From JAVDCA01 sp963819385 (GTDB lineage: Bacteria > Pseudomonadota > Alphaproteobacteria > Rhizobiales > Xanthobacteraceae): a stretch of DNA of 64,000 bases. Numbering within the stretch: the stretch's first letter is position 1; the number at the start of each line of letters is the position of its first letter. Positions 19,641-27,751 of the stretch are shown here, piece after piece. A model generated the notes under the pieces. The model was not told the DNA's origin. It saw nothing but the letters and a program-made list of their open reading frames with translations, and did no database searches. Location of the stretch: positions 2,108,001-2,172,000 of the forward strand of contig CAWFVV010000006.1 in assembly GCA_963819385.1 (NCBI GenBank). Reading direction: 5' to 3'. The position numbers and the translations under genes were made by a program.

Positions 19641-20741
19641 TCAGCCCCAGACCTCGCGGGCCGTTTCGACGATCATGGCGAGCTTCGCCCACTGCGCCTC
19701 CTCGGCGAGCACGTTGCCCTCCTCGGTCGACGCAAAACCGCATTGCGGGCTCAAGGCAAGCTGGTCGAGGTCTGCATATTTCGCCGCCTCGTCGAGGCGC
19801 CGCTTGATCGCGTCCTTGCTCTCGAGCTCGCCGGTCTTGGTGGTGACGAGGCCGAGCACGGCAGTCTTGCCCTTCGGCAGCAGGCGCAGCGGCGCGAACG
19901 ACCCGGCGCGCTCGGTGTCGAACTCCATGAAATAGCCGTGCACGTTGGCGCGGTGAAAGAGCACTTCCTGCACGGCCTCGTAGCCGCCCGTGCCCATGTG
20001 GGTCGATTTGTAATTGCCGCGGCACAGATGCATCGTGATCGTCATGTCGGGCGGGATGTCGGCGATCGCGGCGTTGATGAGATCCGCATAGATGCCGCCG
20101 AGCTTGTCCGGATCGTCGCCGCGCGCCGTGACCTGGGTGCGGTAGCCCGCGTCGCACAGCATCGCGATGAAGACCTCGTCGAGCTGCAGGTAGCGGCAGC
20201 CCGCATCCGCAAAGGCGCTTACCGCCTTGGCGTAAGCCTTGCCGAGATCGGCGAAGAACTCGTCGAGCCGCGGATAGACCGCTTCGCTGATCGGCTTGCG
20301 CCCGACGCGGCCGTACAGCGCCGACGGCGCCGGGATCGTCATCTTCGGCGTGCGCTTCGTGTGCGCCTGAAGGAAGCGGAAGTGCTCGAGCATCGGGTGG
20401 CCGCGGAAGTCGAGCTTGCCCGTAACCCGCGCACCCTCCGCGCGCGTGGTGACGCCGGCGAACGCGATGCCCTGATCCATGACGTAGCGCTCGGTGCCGG
20501 TGAGGCCCCAGAGAAAATCGAGATGCCACCACGAGCGGCGGAACTCGCCGTCGGTGATCGACGAGAGCCCGACCTCCTCCTGCTTCTTGATGATGCGCTC
20601 GATCTCGCGGTCCTCGACCGCCTTGAGCGCGTCGGCGGTGATCTCGCCCTTCGCGCGCTGCGTACGCGCCTCCTTGACGGGCGCGCTGCGCAGCAAGCTG
20701 CCGACGTGATCGGCGCGGAACGGCGGCTTGTTGCGCTGCAT
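19641..20741 (-). CDS. MetE C-terminal-like (cobalamin-independent) methyltransferase
   Basis: This encodes 366 residues from the ATG at 20741, preceded by AGGAG nine bases away. It corresponds to the catalytic half of 5-methyltetrahydropteroyltriglutamate-homocysteine methyltransferase (YxjG/YxjH type): DHVGSLLRS at the start, the conserved SSITDGEFRR and YLQLDE, and zinc ligands in MHLCRGN and SPQCGF. It lacks the N-terminal MetE domain, so the methyl donor and acceptor may differ from true MetE; similar stand-alone proteins transfer methyl groups between small thiols. It is a single-gene unit with palindromic repeats just upstream. Confidence 0.85.
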   Translation of the reverse strand: MQRNKPPFRADHVGSLLRSAPVKEARTQRAKGEITADALKAVEDREIERIIKKQEEVGLSSITDGEFRRSWWHLDFLWGLTGTERYVMDQGIAFAGVTTRAEGARVTGKLDFRGHPMLEHFRFLQAHTKRTPKMTIPAPSALYGRVGRKPISEAVYPRLDEFFADLGKAYAKAVSAFADAGCRYLQLDEVFIAMLCDAGYRTQVTARGDDPDKLGGIYADLINAAIADIPPDMTITMHLCRGNYKSTHMGTGGYEAVQEVLFHRANVHGYFMEFDTERAGSFAPLRLLPKGKTAVLGLVTTKTGELESKDAIKRRLDEAAKYADLDQLALSPQCGFASTEEGNVLAEEAQWAKLAMIVETAREVWG

Positions 20742-20761
20742 GGCGTTTTCTCCTGGCCGCA

Positions 20762-20843
20762 GGTTGGGTCGAGCCCCTTGGCGAGACCCAACGCCTGCGA
20801 ATGAGAGTGTCGCGTTGGGTCTCGCGAAGAGCTCGACCCAACC
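20762..20843. repeat. large inverted repeat, TTGGGTCGAGC arms
   Basis: Arms GGTTGGGTCGAGC... (20762-20794) and ...GAGCTCGACCCAACC (20812-20843) are largely complementary and also hold internal TTGGGT/ACCCAA pairs. It lies in the leader of the MetE-like gene, directly next to a second palindrome. Confidence 0.7.
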
Positions 20844-20846
20844 TAT

Positions 20847-20942
20847 CGTTCGTAGGATGGGTTGAGCGTAGCGAAACCCATCGATTTGATTGGCCGACGC
20901 ATAGGCGATGGGTTTCGCTCCGCTCAACCCATCCTACGAACG
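20847..20942. repeat. long near-perfect palindrome, GTAGGATGGGTT family
   Basis: Two 37-base arms (20847-20883 and 20906-20942) are complementary except for about one base. They are built from CGTAGGATGGGTTGAGCG and AACCCATCG, around a 22-base spacer. This family is widespread in proteobacterial intergenic DNA; a related copy lies at 16268-16363. Confidence 0.85.
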
Positions 20943-20956
20943 GACATGACGGGTCG

Positions 20957-21586
20957 TCAGCAATACCCGACCGACTTGAGATAATTATACGCCTCGATGA
21001 TCTCGCGCAGCTTGTCCTCGGAGCCGCGGTCGCCGCCGTTGGCGTCCGGATGGTGGCGCTTCACCAGTTCCTTGAAGCGCGCCTTGATCTCGAGACGTTG
21101 CGCGTCGATCTCGAGGCCGAGCGCATGCAGCGCCTTGCGCTCGGCGTTGCGCACCGTGCGGCGCTCGGCCTCCGGCCGAGCCTGGCCCTGACGCGGCCGT
21201 GCGCCCAGCTCGCCGAACATCTCGAACGGATCGTCGGCTCCGTCATAGCCGTCGGCGAAGCGGCGCGACCGCGGCTTGGCGGCACGCTGGCCGCCGACCA
21301 TGCCCATCTTCCAGGTCGGGCGATGGCCGGTGATCGCGTCCTTCTGATAGCGCGCGACCGCGTCCTCGCTCATGCCGGCGAAGAAATTGTACGAGGCATT
21401 GTACTCGCGCACGTGATCGAGGCAGAAGCGCCAGTACTCGCGCTCCTGCGTGCGGCCCTTGGGCGCCCGGTGAGTTGCGGCGTGCGCGCAGCCCGGCCAC
21501 TCGCAGGACGGCAGCGAGTTGCGCAGCCGGCGGTCTTGGTCCGGCTTGACGCGAATGCGATCGAACAGGGGCGAGTTGAATTTCAT
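20957..21586 (-). CDS. J-domain protein beside bolA
   Basis: This encodes 209 residues. The J domain is at the C-terminus (about 150-209), with the HPD motif intact in KRHHPDANGGD, followed by the helix LREIIEAYNYLKSVGYC. The N-terminal 140 residues carry SLPSCEWPGCAHAATHRAPK, with a possible metal-binding Cys/His pattern, then DGYDGADDPFEMFG. Proteins of this layout stimulate an Hsp70, probably DnaK. The gene is divergent from bolA and next to cobST, an arrangement I recall from many alphaproteobacteria. Confidence 0.88.
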   Translation of the reverse strand: MKFNSPLFDRIRVKPDQDRRLRNSLPSCEWPGCAHAATHRAPKGRTQEREYWRFCLDHVREYNASYNFFAGMSEDAVARYQKDAITGHRPTWKMGMVGGQRAAKPRSRRFADGYDGADDPFEMFGELGARPRQGQARPEAERRTVRNAERKALHALGLEIDAQRLEIKARFKELVKRHHPDANGGDRGSEDKLREIIEAYNYLKSVGYC

Positions 21587-21712
21587 GACCCATCATTATG
21601 CGGAGTTCGCAGCTTACCCCGCAAGCTTGACAAATTCGTTTCGCCGGAGGTCGGCATTTGCTTGAGGCCAAGGCATTGACCCCGGGGGCTGCCGCTCGCT
21701 AAGCCGGAGCTC

Positions 21713-22003
21713 ATGCCCCAGCCGATGCGCGTTGCCGATATCATCACGGAGAAGCTGACCGCGGCCTTTGCGCCCGCAAGCCTGCGTGTGGTGGACGAAT
21801 CCCACCAGCATCAAGGCCATGCGGGCCACAGCCCGGGCGGAGAGACGCATTACCGCCTCTATATCGTGTCGGAGGCGTTCCGGGGGAAGAGCCGCGTCGA
21901 CCGCCATCGCATGATCAACCAGACACTGGCCGGCGAGCTCGCGGGCGGCGTCCATGCGCTGGCGATCCACGCGTCGGCGCCCGGCGAGGGCGGCGCCGCC
22001 TGA
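21713..22003 (+). CDS. BolA family protein
   Basis: This encodes 96 residues. It has the BolA fold with the signature VDRHRMINQTL and the conserved ELAGGVHALAI near the end. The loop carrying SHQHQGHAGH offers the histidines that bind a shared [2Fe-2S] cluster with a monothiol glutaredoxin. BolA proteins help traffic iron-sulfur clusters in the cytoplasm. The start at 21713 follows GGAG closely; a second ATG lies at 21725. It is divergent from the J-domain gene. Confidence 0.92.
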   Translation: MPQPMRVADIITEKLTAAFAPASLRVVDESHQHQGHAGHSPGGETHYRLYIVSEAFRGKSRVDRHRMINQTLAGELAGGVHALAIHASAPGEGGAA

Positions 22004-22134
22004 ATGGACGGCCGGCAGCAGCGCGAGAATGCCGCAGGCCGAGCGACGTTCCGGCCTGGAAACAAACACGATAGGCTACGCGCCGCGCCGCCGACCGCCG
22101 ATGTGCGGACTGAAGTCTTGTGGGAGGATGATGC

Positions 22135-23127
22135 ATGACGCGCCGAGATGGGTTCGCACTTGCATGTTTCTGTGTCGCGCTTGCCGCATCGGCGAGCGGC
22201 GCTCAGGCTCAAGCCGTCAATTATCCGACCAAGTCGGTGACCATCTACTCCGACGCAGCGCCGGGCTCGACGCCGGACGTGGACGCGCGCTTCATCGCCG
22301 ACGGGCTGGGCAAGATCTGGGGCCAGCAGGTGATCGTGATCGATCGTCCAGGCGCGAATGGAAGCATCGCGGCGCGCGCCGCTTCCGAGGCCCAGCCGGA
22401 CGGCTACACGCTCGCCATGCCGGCGCTCTCGACCTTCATCAGCCAGCCCGGACAGATACCCAACCTGCCGCTGCAGTTGCCGCGCGATTTCATCCCGATC
22501 GGCTTCACGGCGGAAAACCCGATGTTCATCGCGGTCAACCCGAAGCTCGGCGTCAACACGCTGCCCGAGTTGATCGCGCTCGCCAAGCAGAAGCCGGGCG
22601 AGATTACCTATGCGACGACGGGCGTCGGCCGGCTCACCCATCTCACCGGCGAGCTCCTGCAGATGCGCGCGGGCATCAATCTGCTGCTCGTGCCATATAA
22701 TGGCGGCCCGGCGCGCGCCGTGAGCGACGTGATCGGCGGGCGCGTCTCCTTCATCATCGAGGGCTATTCGGGGATCGGAGCATCCGTCAAATCCGGCCTG
22801 CTGAAGGTGATCGCGGTCGCGTCGGCGGAACGGCTGCCCGACTTCCCCGACCTGCCGACGGTCGCCGAGACCCTGCCCGGCTTTTCCGCCACCGGCTGGC
22901 AGGTGATGGTGGCGCCGAACGGCACGCCGCAGCCGATCGTCGACAAGGTGAGCCAAGATCTCATCACGGTGACCAAGGACCCTGGCCTGAAGAAGAACCT
23001 CGGCGCCCTCGGCAGTTATTCGCGCTCGATGACGGCCGCCGAGGCGCTCGCCTTCGTGCACCAGCAGCAGGAGATGTGGGCGCCGGTCCTCAAGCAGGTC
23101 GCCGCCAAGGCCGCCAACGCGAAGTGA
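22135..23127 (+). CDS. tripartite tricarboxylate transporter substrate-binding protein (Bug family)
   Basis: This encodes 330 residues from the ATG at 22135, with GGGAGG upstream. A signal peptide (residues 1 to about 26) ends SGAQAQA. The Bug fold is clear: YPTKSVTIYSDAAPGSTPD, the IVIDRPGANGSIAA ligand loop, and LPTVAETLPGF. Bug proteins bind small carboxylates or related solutes in the periplasm, usually for a TctAB-type permease. No permease genes are nearby, so this is one of the many orphan Bug proteins found in such genomes. The ligand is unknown. Confidence 0.93.
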   Translation: MTRRDGFALACFCVALAASASGAQAQAVNYPTKSVTIYSDAAPGSTPDVDARFIADGLGKIWGQQVIVIDRPGANGSIAARAASEAQPDGYTLAMPALSTFISQPGQIPNLPLQLPRDFIPIGFTAENPMFIAVNPKLGVNTLPELIALAKQKPGEITYATTGVGRLTHLTGELLQMRAGINLLLVPYNGGPARAVSDVIGGRVSFIIEGYSGIGASVKSGLLKVIAVASAERLPDFPDLPTVAETLPGFSATGWQVMVAPNGTPQPIVDKVSQDLITVTKDPGLKKNLGALGSYSRSMTAAEALAFVHQQQEMWAPVLKQVAAKAANAK

Positions 23128-23151
23128 GAATCAAGAAACCGGCGCCGGCGA

Positions 23152-24447
23152 TCATCGCGCCGGCGCAAGCCGCATGGCGGTCTTCGCGACCGGCGTGATG
23201 CGCAGCGCGGTGATGCGATTGCGCTCGCGGCGCAGCACGCGGAACCGGAAGCCGTGGAACGTGAAGCTCTGGCCCGGATCGGGGATCAGGCGCGCCTCGT
23301 GGATGACGAGGCCCGCGATCGTGGTCGCCTCCTCGTCCGGCAGGTTCCAGTCCATGACGCGGTTGAGATCGCGGATCGGCACCGCGCCATCGACATTGAC
23401 CGAGCCGTCGGGCTGCGGCCGCACGCCCGGCACCGCGACGTCATGCTCGTCCGTGATGTCGCCGACGATCTCCTCGAGGATGTCCTCCAGCGTGACGATG
23501 CCCATCATCTCGCCGTACTCGTCGACCACGAGGGCGAACGGCGTCTTGCGCCGGCGGAACGCCTTGAGCTGCTCGCTGAGCGGGCGGATTTCCGGCACGA
23601 ACCAGGGCGGCCGGACGATCTTGGCGAGGTCGACCTTCGCGGCATCGCCGTCGACGTCGCGCAGTGCATGAAGCAAGTCCTTCGCATGCAGGATGCCGAT
23701 GATGTTCTCGGGCGTGTCGCGCCACAGCGGCACGCGCGTCACCGGCGCGGCGAGCACAGCCGCGACCGCCGCTGCGGGCGGCTGGCCGGCGTCGACCATG
23801 ATCACCTCGGTGCGGTGGATCATCACGTCGGCGACCGTGAGGTCGCGCAGGTCGAGCAGGCCGCCCAGCATGTCGCGATCGAGCTTCTCGACGCCGCCCT
23901 CGCGGTGAAAAAGGTCGACGGCACCACGCAGCTCCTCGTGCGGCGAGAGGATCGGCTTGGTCTCGCCGATCTTGAGGCCGAACGCCGCGAGAATCCGGAA
24001 CGCCAGCCAGTAGATCGCGGCGAGCACGGGCGCCAGCAGGCGCACCACCCAGCGGATCGGGCGCGCCACCGCCATGGCGAAGCGGTCGGGCGCGTCGATC
24101 GCGGCAGTCTTTGGCAACACCTCGCAAAAGACGATGACCAGGACGGTCATGATGACGGTCGCGACGAGCACGCCGCTCGGGCCGAGCCATTTCAACATCA
24201 GGCCGGTCGCAAGCGTCGAGGCCGCGATGGTCGCGACGTTATTGCCGATGAGCAGCGCCCCGATCAACTCTTCGCGTGCCTCGAGCAGCCGGTTGACGAT
24301 GCCGGCCTTGGCGTCGCCGTCCTTGGCGAGCCGCAGCATGGTGGCGCGCGAGGACGCGGTCAGCGCCGTCTCACTCCCGGAAAAGAAGAACGCCGCCAGG
24401 AGACAGAGAACAACAACAGCGAGAACGAGCCAGTCGGCGGTGCTCAT
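23152..24447 (-). CDS. HlyC/CorC family protein (CNNM DUF21, CBS pair, CorC_HlyC)
   Basis: This encodes 431 residues. The N-terminal CNNM/DUF21 membrane domain has about four segments (residues 1-150, with the conserved SGSETALTASSR). Two CBS domains follow (about 200-330: RVPLWRDTPENIIGILHAKDLL and FALVVDEYGEMMGIVTLEDILEEI), then a C-terminal CorC_HlyC domain. The family is linked to magnesium/cobalt efflux and membrane stress. The start codon overlaps the aroB stop by four bases (ATGA), so it is translated as the third gene of aroK-aroB-corC. Confidence 0.93.
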   Translation of the reverse strand: MSTADWLVLAVVVLCLLAAFFFSGSETALTASSRATMLRLAKDGDAKAGIVNRLLEAREELIGALLIGNNVATIAASTLATGLMLKWLGPSGVLVATVIMTVLVIVFCEVLPKTAAIDAPDRFAMAVARPIRWVVRLLAPVLAAIYWLAFRILAAFGLKIGETKPILSPHEELRGAVDLFHREGGVEKLDRDMLGGLLDLRDLTVADVMIHRTEVIMVDAGQPPAAAVAAVLAAPVTRVPLWRDTPENIIGILHAKDLLHALRDVDGDAAKVDLAKIVRPPWFVPEIRPLSEQLKAFRRRKTPFALVVDEYGEMMGIVTLEDILEEIVGDITDEHDVAVPGVRPQPDGSVNVDGAVPIRDLNRVMDWNLPDEEATTIAGLVIHEARLIPDPGQSFTFHGFRFRVLRRERNRITALRITPVAKTAMRLAPAR

Positions 24448-25579
24448 TGCGCAAGCTTATGGGCCAGGAAGGCGCGGACCTCGGCGGCGTCCACGTCGGG
24501 CGCGACGAAAGCCTGGCCAATGCCACGGACGAGAATGAACGTCAGCCGGCCGCGCCGCACCTTCTTGTCCTGTGCCATCAAGTCCATAAGCACGTCGACG
24601 CCCGGCACGCCGCCGGCAACCTGAGAGATGTGGGTCGGCAGGCCGACCTCGCCAAGGTGGCGCTTGACCCGCTCGGCGTCGGCGTGGGGCAGTAGCCCGC
24701 GCGCCGCCGAGAAGTCGAAGGCGAGCGACATGCCGAGCGCGACTGCCTCGCCGTGCAGCAGCCGGTCGGAAAACCCCGCCGCCGCCTCGAAGGCATGCCC
24801 GAACGTATGGCCGAGGTTGAGCAGCGCCCGGTCACCGGTCTCGCGCTCGTCGCGCGCGACGATCTCGGCCTTCATCCGGCAGCTCGTCGCGATCGCGTGC
24901 TCGCGCGCAGCAGCGCGGCCGGCGAACAGGTCGTCCGCATTGGCCTCGAGCCACGCGAAGAAGCCCGCGTCGCCGAGCAGGCCGTATTTGGCGACTTCCG
25001 CATAACCGGCGCGGAACTGGCGCGCCGGCAACGAGTTCGAGCAATTGCGAATCGATGACCACCAGGACCGGCTGGTAGAAGGCGCCGATCAGGTTCTTGC
25101 CATGGCGTGAATTGATCGCGGTCTTGCCGCCGACCGAGGAGTCGACCTGGGCCAGCAGGGTGGTCGGCACCTGCACGTAGTCGAGGCCGCGCCGCACCGC
25201 CGCGGCGCAGAAGCCGCCCAGGTCGCCGACCACGCCGCCGCCGAGCGCGACGACCACGTCGCCGCGCTCGATGCGCGCCGCGATCAGCGCATCGCACACG
25301 CGCTCGAACATCGCGATGCTCTTCGAGCCTTCACCCGGCGGCACGCTGACATGGGTTGCCGAGATGCCCGCGGCCGCGAGCGCCGATTGCGTCTCGGCGA
25401 GGAGGAGTTGCTCGACCGTCGCGTCGGTGATGATCGCGGCTTTCGCCCCGGGCTTGAGCGCCGCAACGCGGCTTCCCAGCGAGGCAAGCAATCCGCGGCC
25501 GATCGCGATGTCATAGGAGCGCGCGCCGAGCGCGACATGGACGACCGTAGAATTCCCCAGTGCGCAGCGGAGCCGTCAC
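24444..25579 (-). CDS. aroB: 3-dehydroquinate synthase AroB, frame interrupted twice
   Basis: AroB converts DAHP to 3-dehydroquinate in the shikimate pathway, using NAD and a divalent metal. Read across two frameshifts it is about 377 residues, as expected. The start is a GTG at 25579 overlapping the aroK stop (VTAPLRTG...). Seen are the NAD-binding ALGGGVVGDLGGF, DSSVGGKTAIN, RQFRAGYAEVAKYG and the metal-ligand region NLGHTFGHAFE. Break one is GAATTC at 25550-25555 (restored: GAA TCT); break two is GAGTTC at 25033-25038 (restored: GAC TCG on the coding strand, giving LLDSLPARQF). Each is one extra base. The gene is normally essential, so sequence error is likelier than decay. Confidence 0.92.
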
Positions 25580-26178
25580 GACGCAGCCTCCGGCGGGGCG
25601 ATGCGCGTGCGCAGCGCCGCGATGATCTCGTCGACGATCGCCTCGTGCGGCACGTCGCGTGACAGCACCGTCAGGTCGGCTTCCGCATAAATCGGATAAC
25701 GCTGCTCGATCAGCGCCGTGAGCGTCGCGACCGGATCGTCGGTCCGCAGCAGCGGCCGCTCGCCGCGCCGCTTGATGCGCTTCATCAGCACCTCGAGCTC
25801 GGCCTTGAGCCAGATCGAGATGCCCTTGTCGCGGATGGCGGCGCGGGTGTCGCGGTTCATGAAAGCGCCGCCGCCGGTCGCGAGCACCTGCGGCCCGTGC
25901 TCGAGCAGGCGCGCGATCACGCGCGCCTCGCCGGCACGGAAATACGGCTCGCCGTGCTTGTCGAAGATTTCGGCGATCGTCATGCCGGCCGCCTCCTCGA
26001 TCTCGCTGTCGGCATCGACGAATGTGGTCCCGAGCCGCGCCGCGAGACGGCGGCCGATCGACGATTTGCCCGAACCCATCATGCCGACGAGCACGATCGA
26101 GCGCCCGCCGAGCGCCGCGACCAGCGCGGCATCGTCAGGCGCCGCCACGGCGTGCTCGGGCAATGCAATGTCGGACAT
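25576..26178 (-). CDS. aroK: shikimate kinase
   Basis: This encodes 200 residues. It phosphorylates shikimate with ATP in the chorismate pathway. Walker A is GMMGSGKSSIG; the shikimate-binding DADSEIEEAAG and TGGGAFMN and the lid RGERPLLRTDDP are all present. The N-terminal 20 residues are an extension common in this group. It is the first gene of aroK-aroB-corC; its stop overlaps the aroB GTG. Confidence 0.96.
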   Translation of the reverse strand: MSDIALPEHAVAAPDDAALVAALGGRSIVLVGMMGSGKSSIGRRLAARLGTTFVDADSEIEEAAGMTIAEIFDKHGEPYFRAGEARVIARLLEHGPQVLATGGGAFMNRDTRAAIRDKGISIWLKAELEVLMKRIKRRGERPLLRTDDPVATLTALIEQRYPIYAEADLTVLSRDVPHEAIVDEIIAALRTRIAPPEAAS

Positions 26179-26361
26179 GGGCTTTCATCCAGCGGCGAGT
26201 AGTCCCACAAACACGCCGGGGAAACAACCACCGGCCGCAACGCGATACCATCCGGACCGCAACGGTCTTTACAAAACTTTACCTTGCCGAGAAGCCCGCG
26301 CAACGCGTGCCGCCTAGCTTGCCGGCGTGGCGTTTCCGCCACCCATGCGAAGGAGGATTTC

Positions 26362-26943
26362 ATGAGCGAGCAAATCAGTTCGGACCGTCCGGCCGCCCGG
26401 CGCGGCCGCGGGCGCACCGCCGCCGTCTTGCTGGTCGTGGCGCTGGCCGGCGGCCTCGCGGGCGCGTTCGCGACCCAGTCTCTCGGCCAAGGCTACGGCC
26501 CGCCCTGGCACATGACCGTGATGGGACCGGGCGGCGGCCTCCACGGACCGTTCGGCGGGCCGCCGCTCACGCCCGAGCAGATGACGGCGCGCGCCGACCA
26601 CATGGTGCGCCATCTCGCGATCGAGATCGACGCCAGCGCGGACCAGACGACCAAGCTCGAGGCGATCGTGAAAGGCGCCATCACGGACCTCGCGCCCATG
26701 CGCGAGAAGATGATGGCGGCGCACCAGCAGGTGCGCACGCTGCTGACCGCGCCGACCATCGACCGCGCCGCGATCGAGAAGCTGCGCGCCGAGCAGATCG
26801 CCAACGTCGACGCCGTGACCAAGCGCGTCACCCAGGCGCTCGGCGATGCCGCCGACGTGCTCACGCCCGACCAGCGCCGCAAGATCGGCGAAATGCTGCC
26901 GCCGCACGGCGAGCGCCGCTGGGGCATGTGGCATCAGGGATAG
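26362..26943 (+). CDS. Spy/CpxP-like periplasmic protein
   Basis: This encodes 193 residues from the ATG at 26362, behind a strong AGGAGG. An N-terminal membrane segment or signal (about 20-42, AAVLLVVALAGGLAGAFA) is followed by a Gly/Pro/His-rich stretch and a helical domain with LTPEQM and LTPDQRRKIGEML, the LTxxQ-type motifs of Spy/CpxP proteins. Such proteins sense or buffer misfolded proteins or metals in the periplasm. It directly precedes a response regulator and sensor kinase, the layout of Cpx-like systems, so it may modulate the kinase. That is inference. Confidence 0.8.
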   Translation: MSEQISSDRPAARRGRGRTAAVLLVVALAGGLAGAFATQSLGQGYGPPWHMTVMGPGGGLHGPFGGPPLTPEQMTARADHMVRHLAIEIDASADQTTKLEAIVKGAITDLAPMREKMMAAHQQVRTLLTAPTIDRAAIEKLRAEQIANVDAVTKRVTQALGDAADVLTPDQRRKIGEMLPPHGERRWGMWHQG

Positions 26944-26970
26944 GGCGTGATGCCGCGCCGTCACGGTTTG

Positions 26971-27040
26971 GGTTATGCTCCGAGCATGATCTTGTCCGAA
27001 AACCGGTATCCGCCCCGGATCAAATCCAGGACAGGCTTTT
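26971..27040. repeat. dispersed repeat (CATGATCTTGTCCGAAAACCGG / CCCCGGATC type)
   Basis: This contains GAGCATGATCTTGTCCG and AAAACCGGTATCCGCCCC followed by GGATCAAATCCAGGACAGGC. It is the fullest copy of the family in this window and matches a well-known rhizobial intergenic element. Its right end runs into the start of the response regulator gene. Confidence 0.8.
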
Positions 27041-27722
27041 GGCGCGTATCCTGCTGATCGAAGACGACCCGCGCCTCGCCGAGATGGTGACCCGCTATCT
27101 CGGCGAGGCGGGATTCGCCGTCACGCATGCGGCGAACGGCAAGACCGGCGTCGCCGCCGCCGGCCGCGACGGCTTCGACGCGCTGATCCTCGACCTGATG
27201 CTGCCCGACATGGACGGGCTCGACGTGTGCCGGCAGGTCCGCGCCCGCGCCGATACGCCGATCCTGATGCTGACCGCGCGCGGCGACGCTATGGACCGGG
27301 TGGTCGGCCTGGAAATGGGCGCCGACGACTATCTGCCGAAGCCATTCGAGCCGCGCGAGCTGCTCGCCCGCCTCAAGGCCATCCTGCGCCGCCGCGGCGG
27401 CGAGACCAAAGCGGACGTGCTGCGCTTCGGCCGCCTGCAGATCGATCCCGCGGCGCTCGACGTGCGGCTCGACGGCGAGCCGCGCCCGCTCACCAGCCAC
27501 CAGTTCGCGCTGCTGCTCGTGCTCGCGCGCCACGCCGGCCGCGTGATGTCGCGCGACGCGATCATGGACCTGCTGCGGCACGAGCGGCTGGAAGCCTTCG
27601 ACCGCTCGATCGACGTGCACATCTCGCGCATCCGCGCCGCGATCGAGGACAATCCGAAAAGGCCGCGCCGGGTGATCACGGTGCGCGGCGCCGGCTATGT
27701 CTTCGCCAAGGCTCAAGATTGA
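27039..27722 (+). CDS. OmpR-family response regulator
   Basis: This encodes 227 residues. The receiver domain (1-115) has the acidic pair in LIEDDPRL, the phosphorylated aspartate in ALILDLMLPD, and the lysine in YLPKPFEP. A winged-helix DNA-binding domain follows (about 128-227, ending RRVITVRGAGYVF). The only workable start is a TTG at 27039, LARILLIEDD, where relatives have ATG. This TTG lies at the very end of a dispersed repeat that also supplies the upstream AGGA. It precedes its sensor kinase and follows the Spy-like gene. Confidence 0.92.
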   Translation: MARILLIEDDPRLAEMVTRYLGEAGFAVTHAANGKTGVAAAGRDGFDALILDLMLPDMDGLDVCRQVRARADTPILMLTARGDAMDRVVGLEMGADDYLPKPFEPRELLARLKAILRRRGGETKADVLRFGRLQIDPAALDVRLDGEPRPLTSHQFALLLVLARHAGRVMSRDAIMDLLRHERLEAFDRSIDVHISRIRAAIEDNPKRPRRVITVRGAGYVFAKAQD

Positions 27723-27751
27723 TGGCGCAAGATTGATAACGCGAGCCGCGG

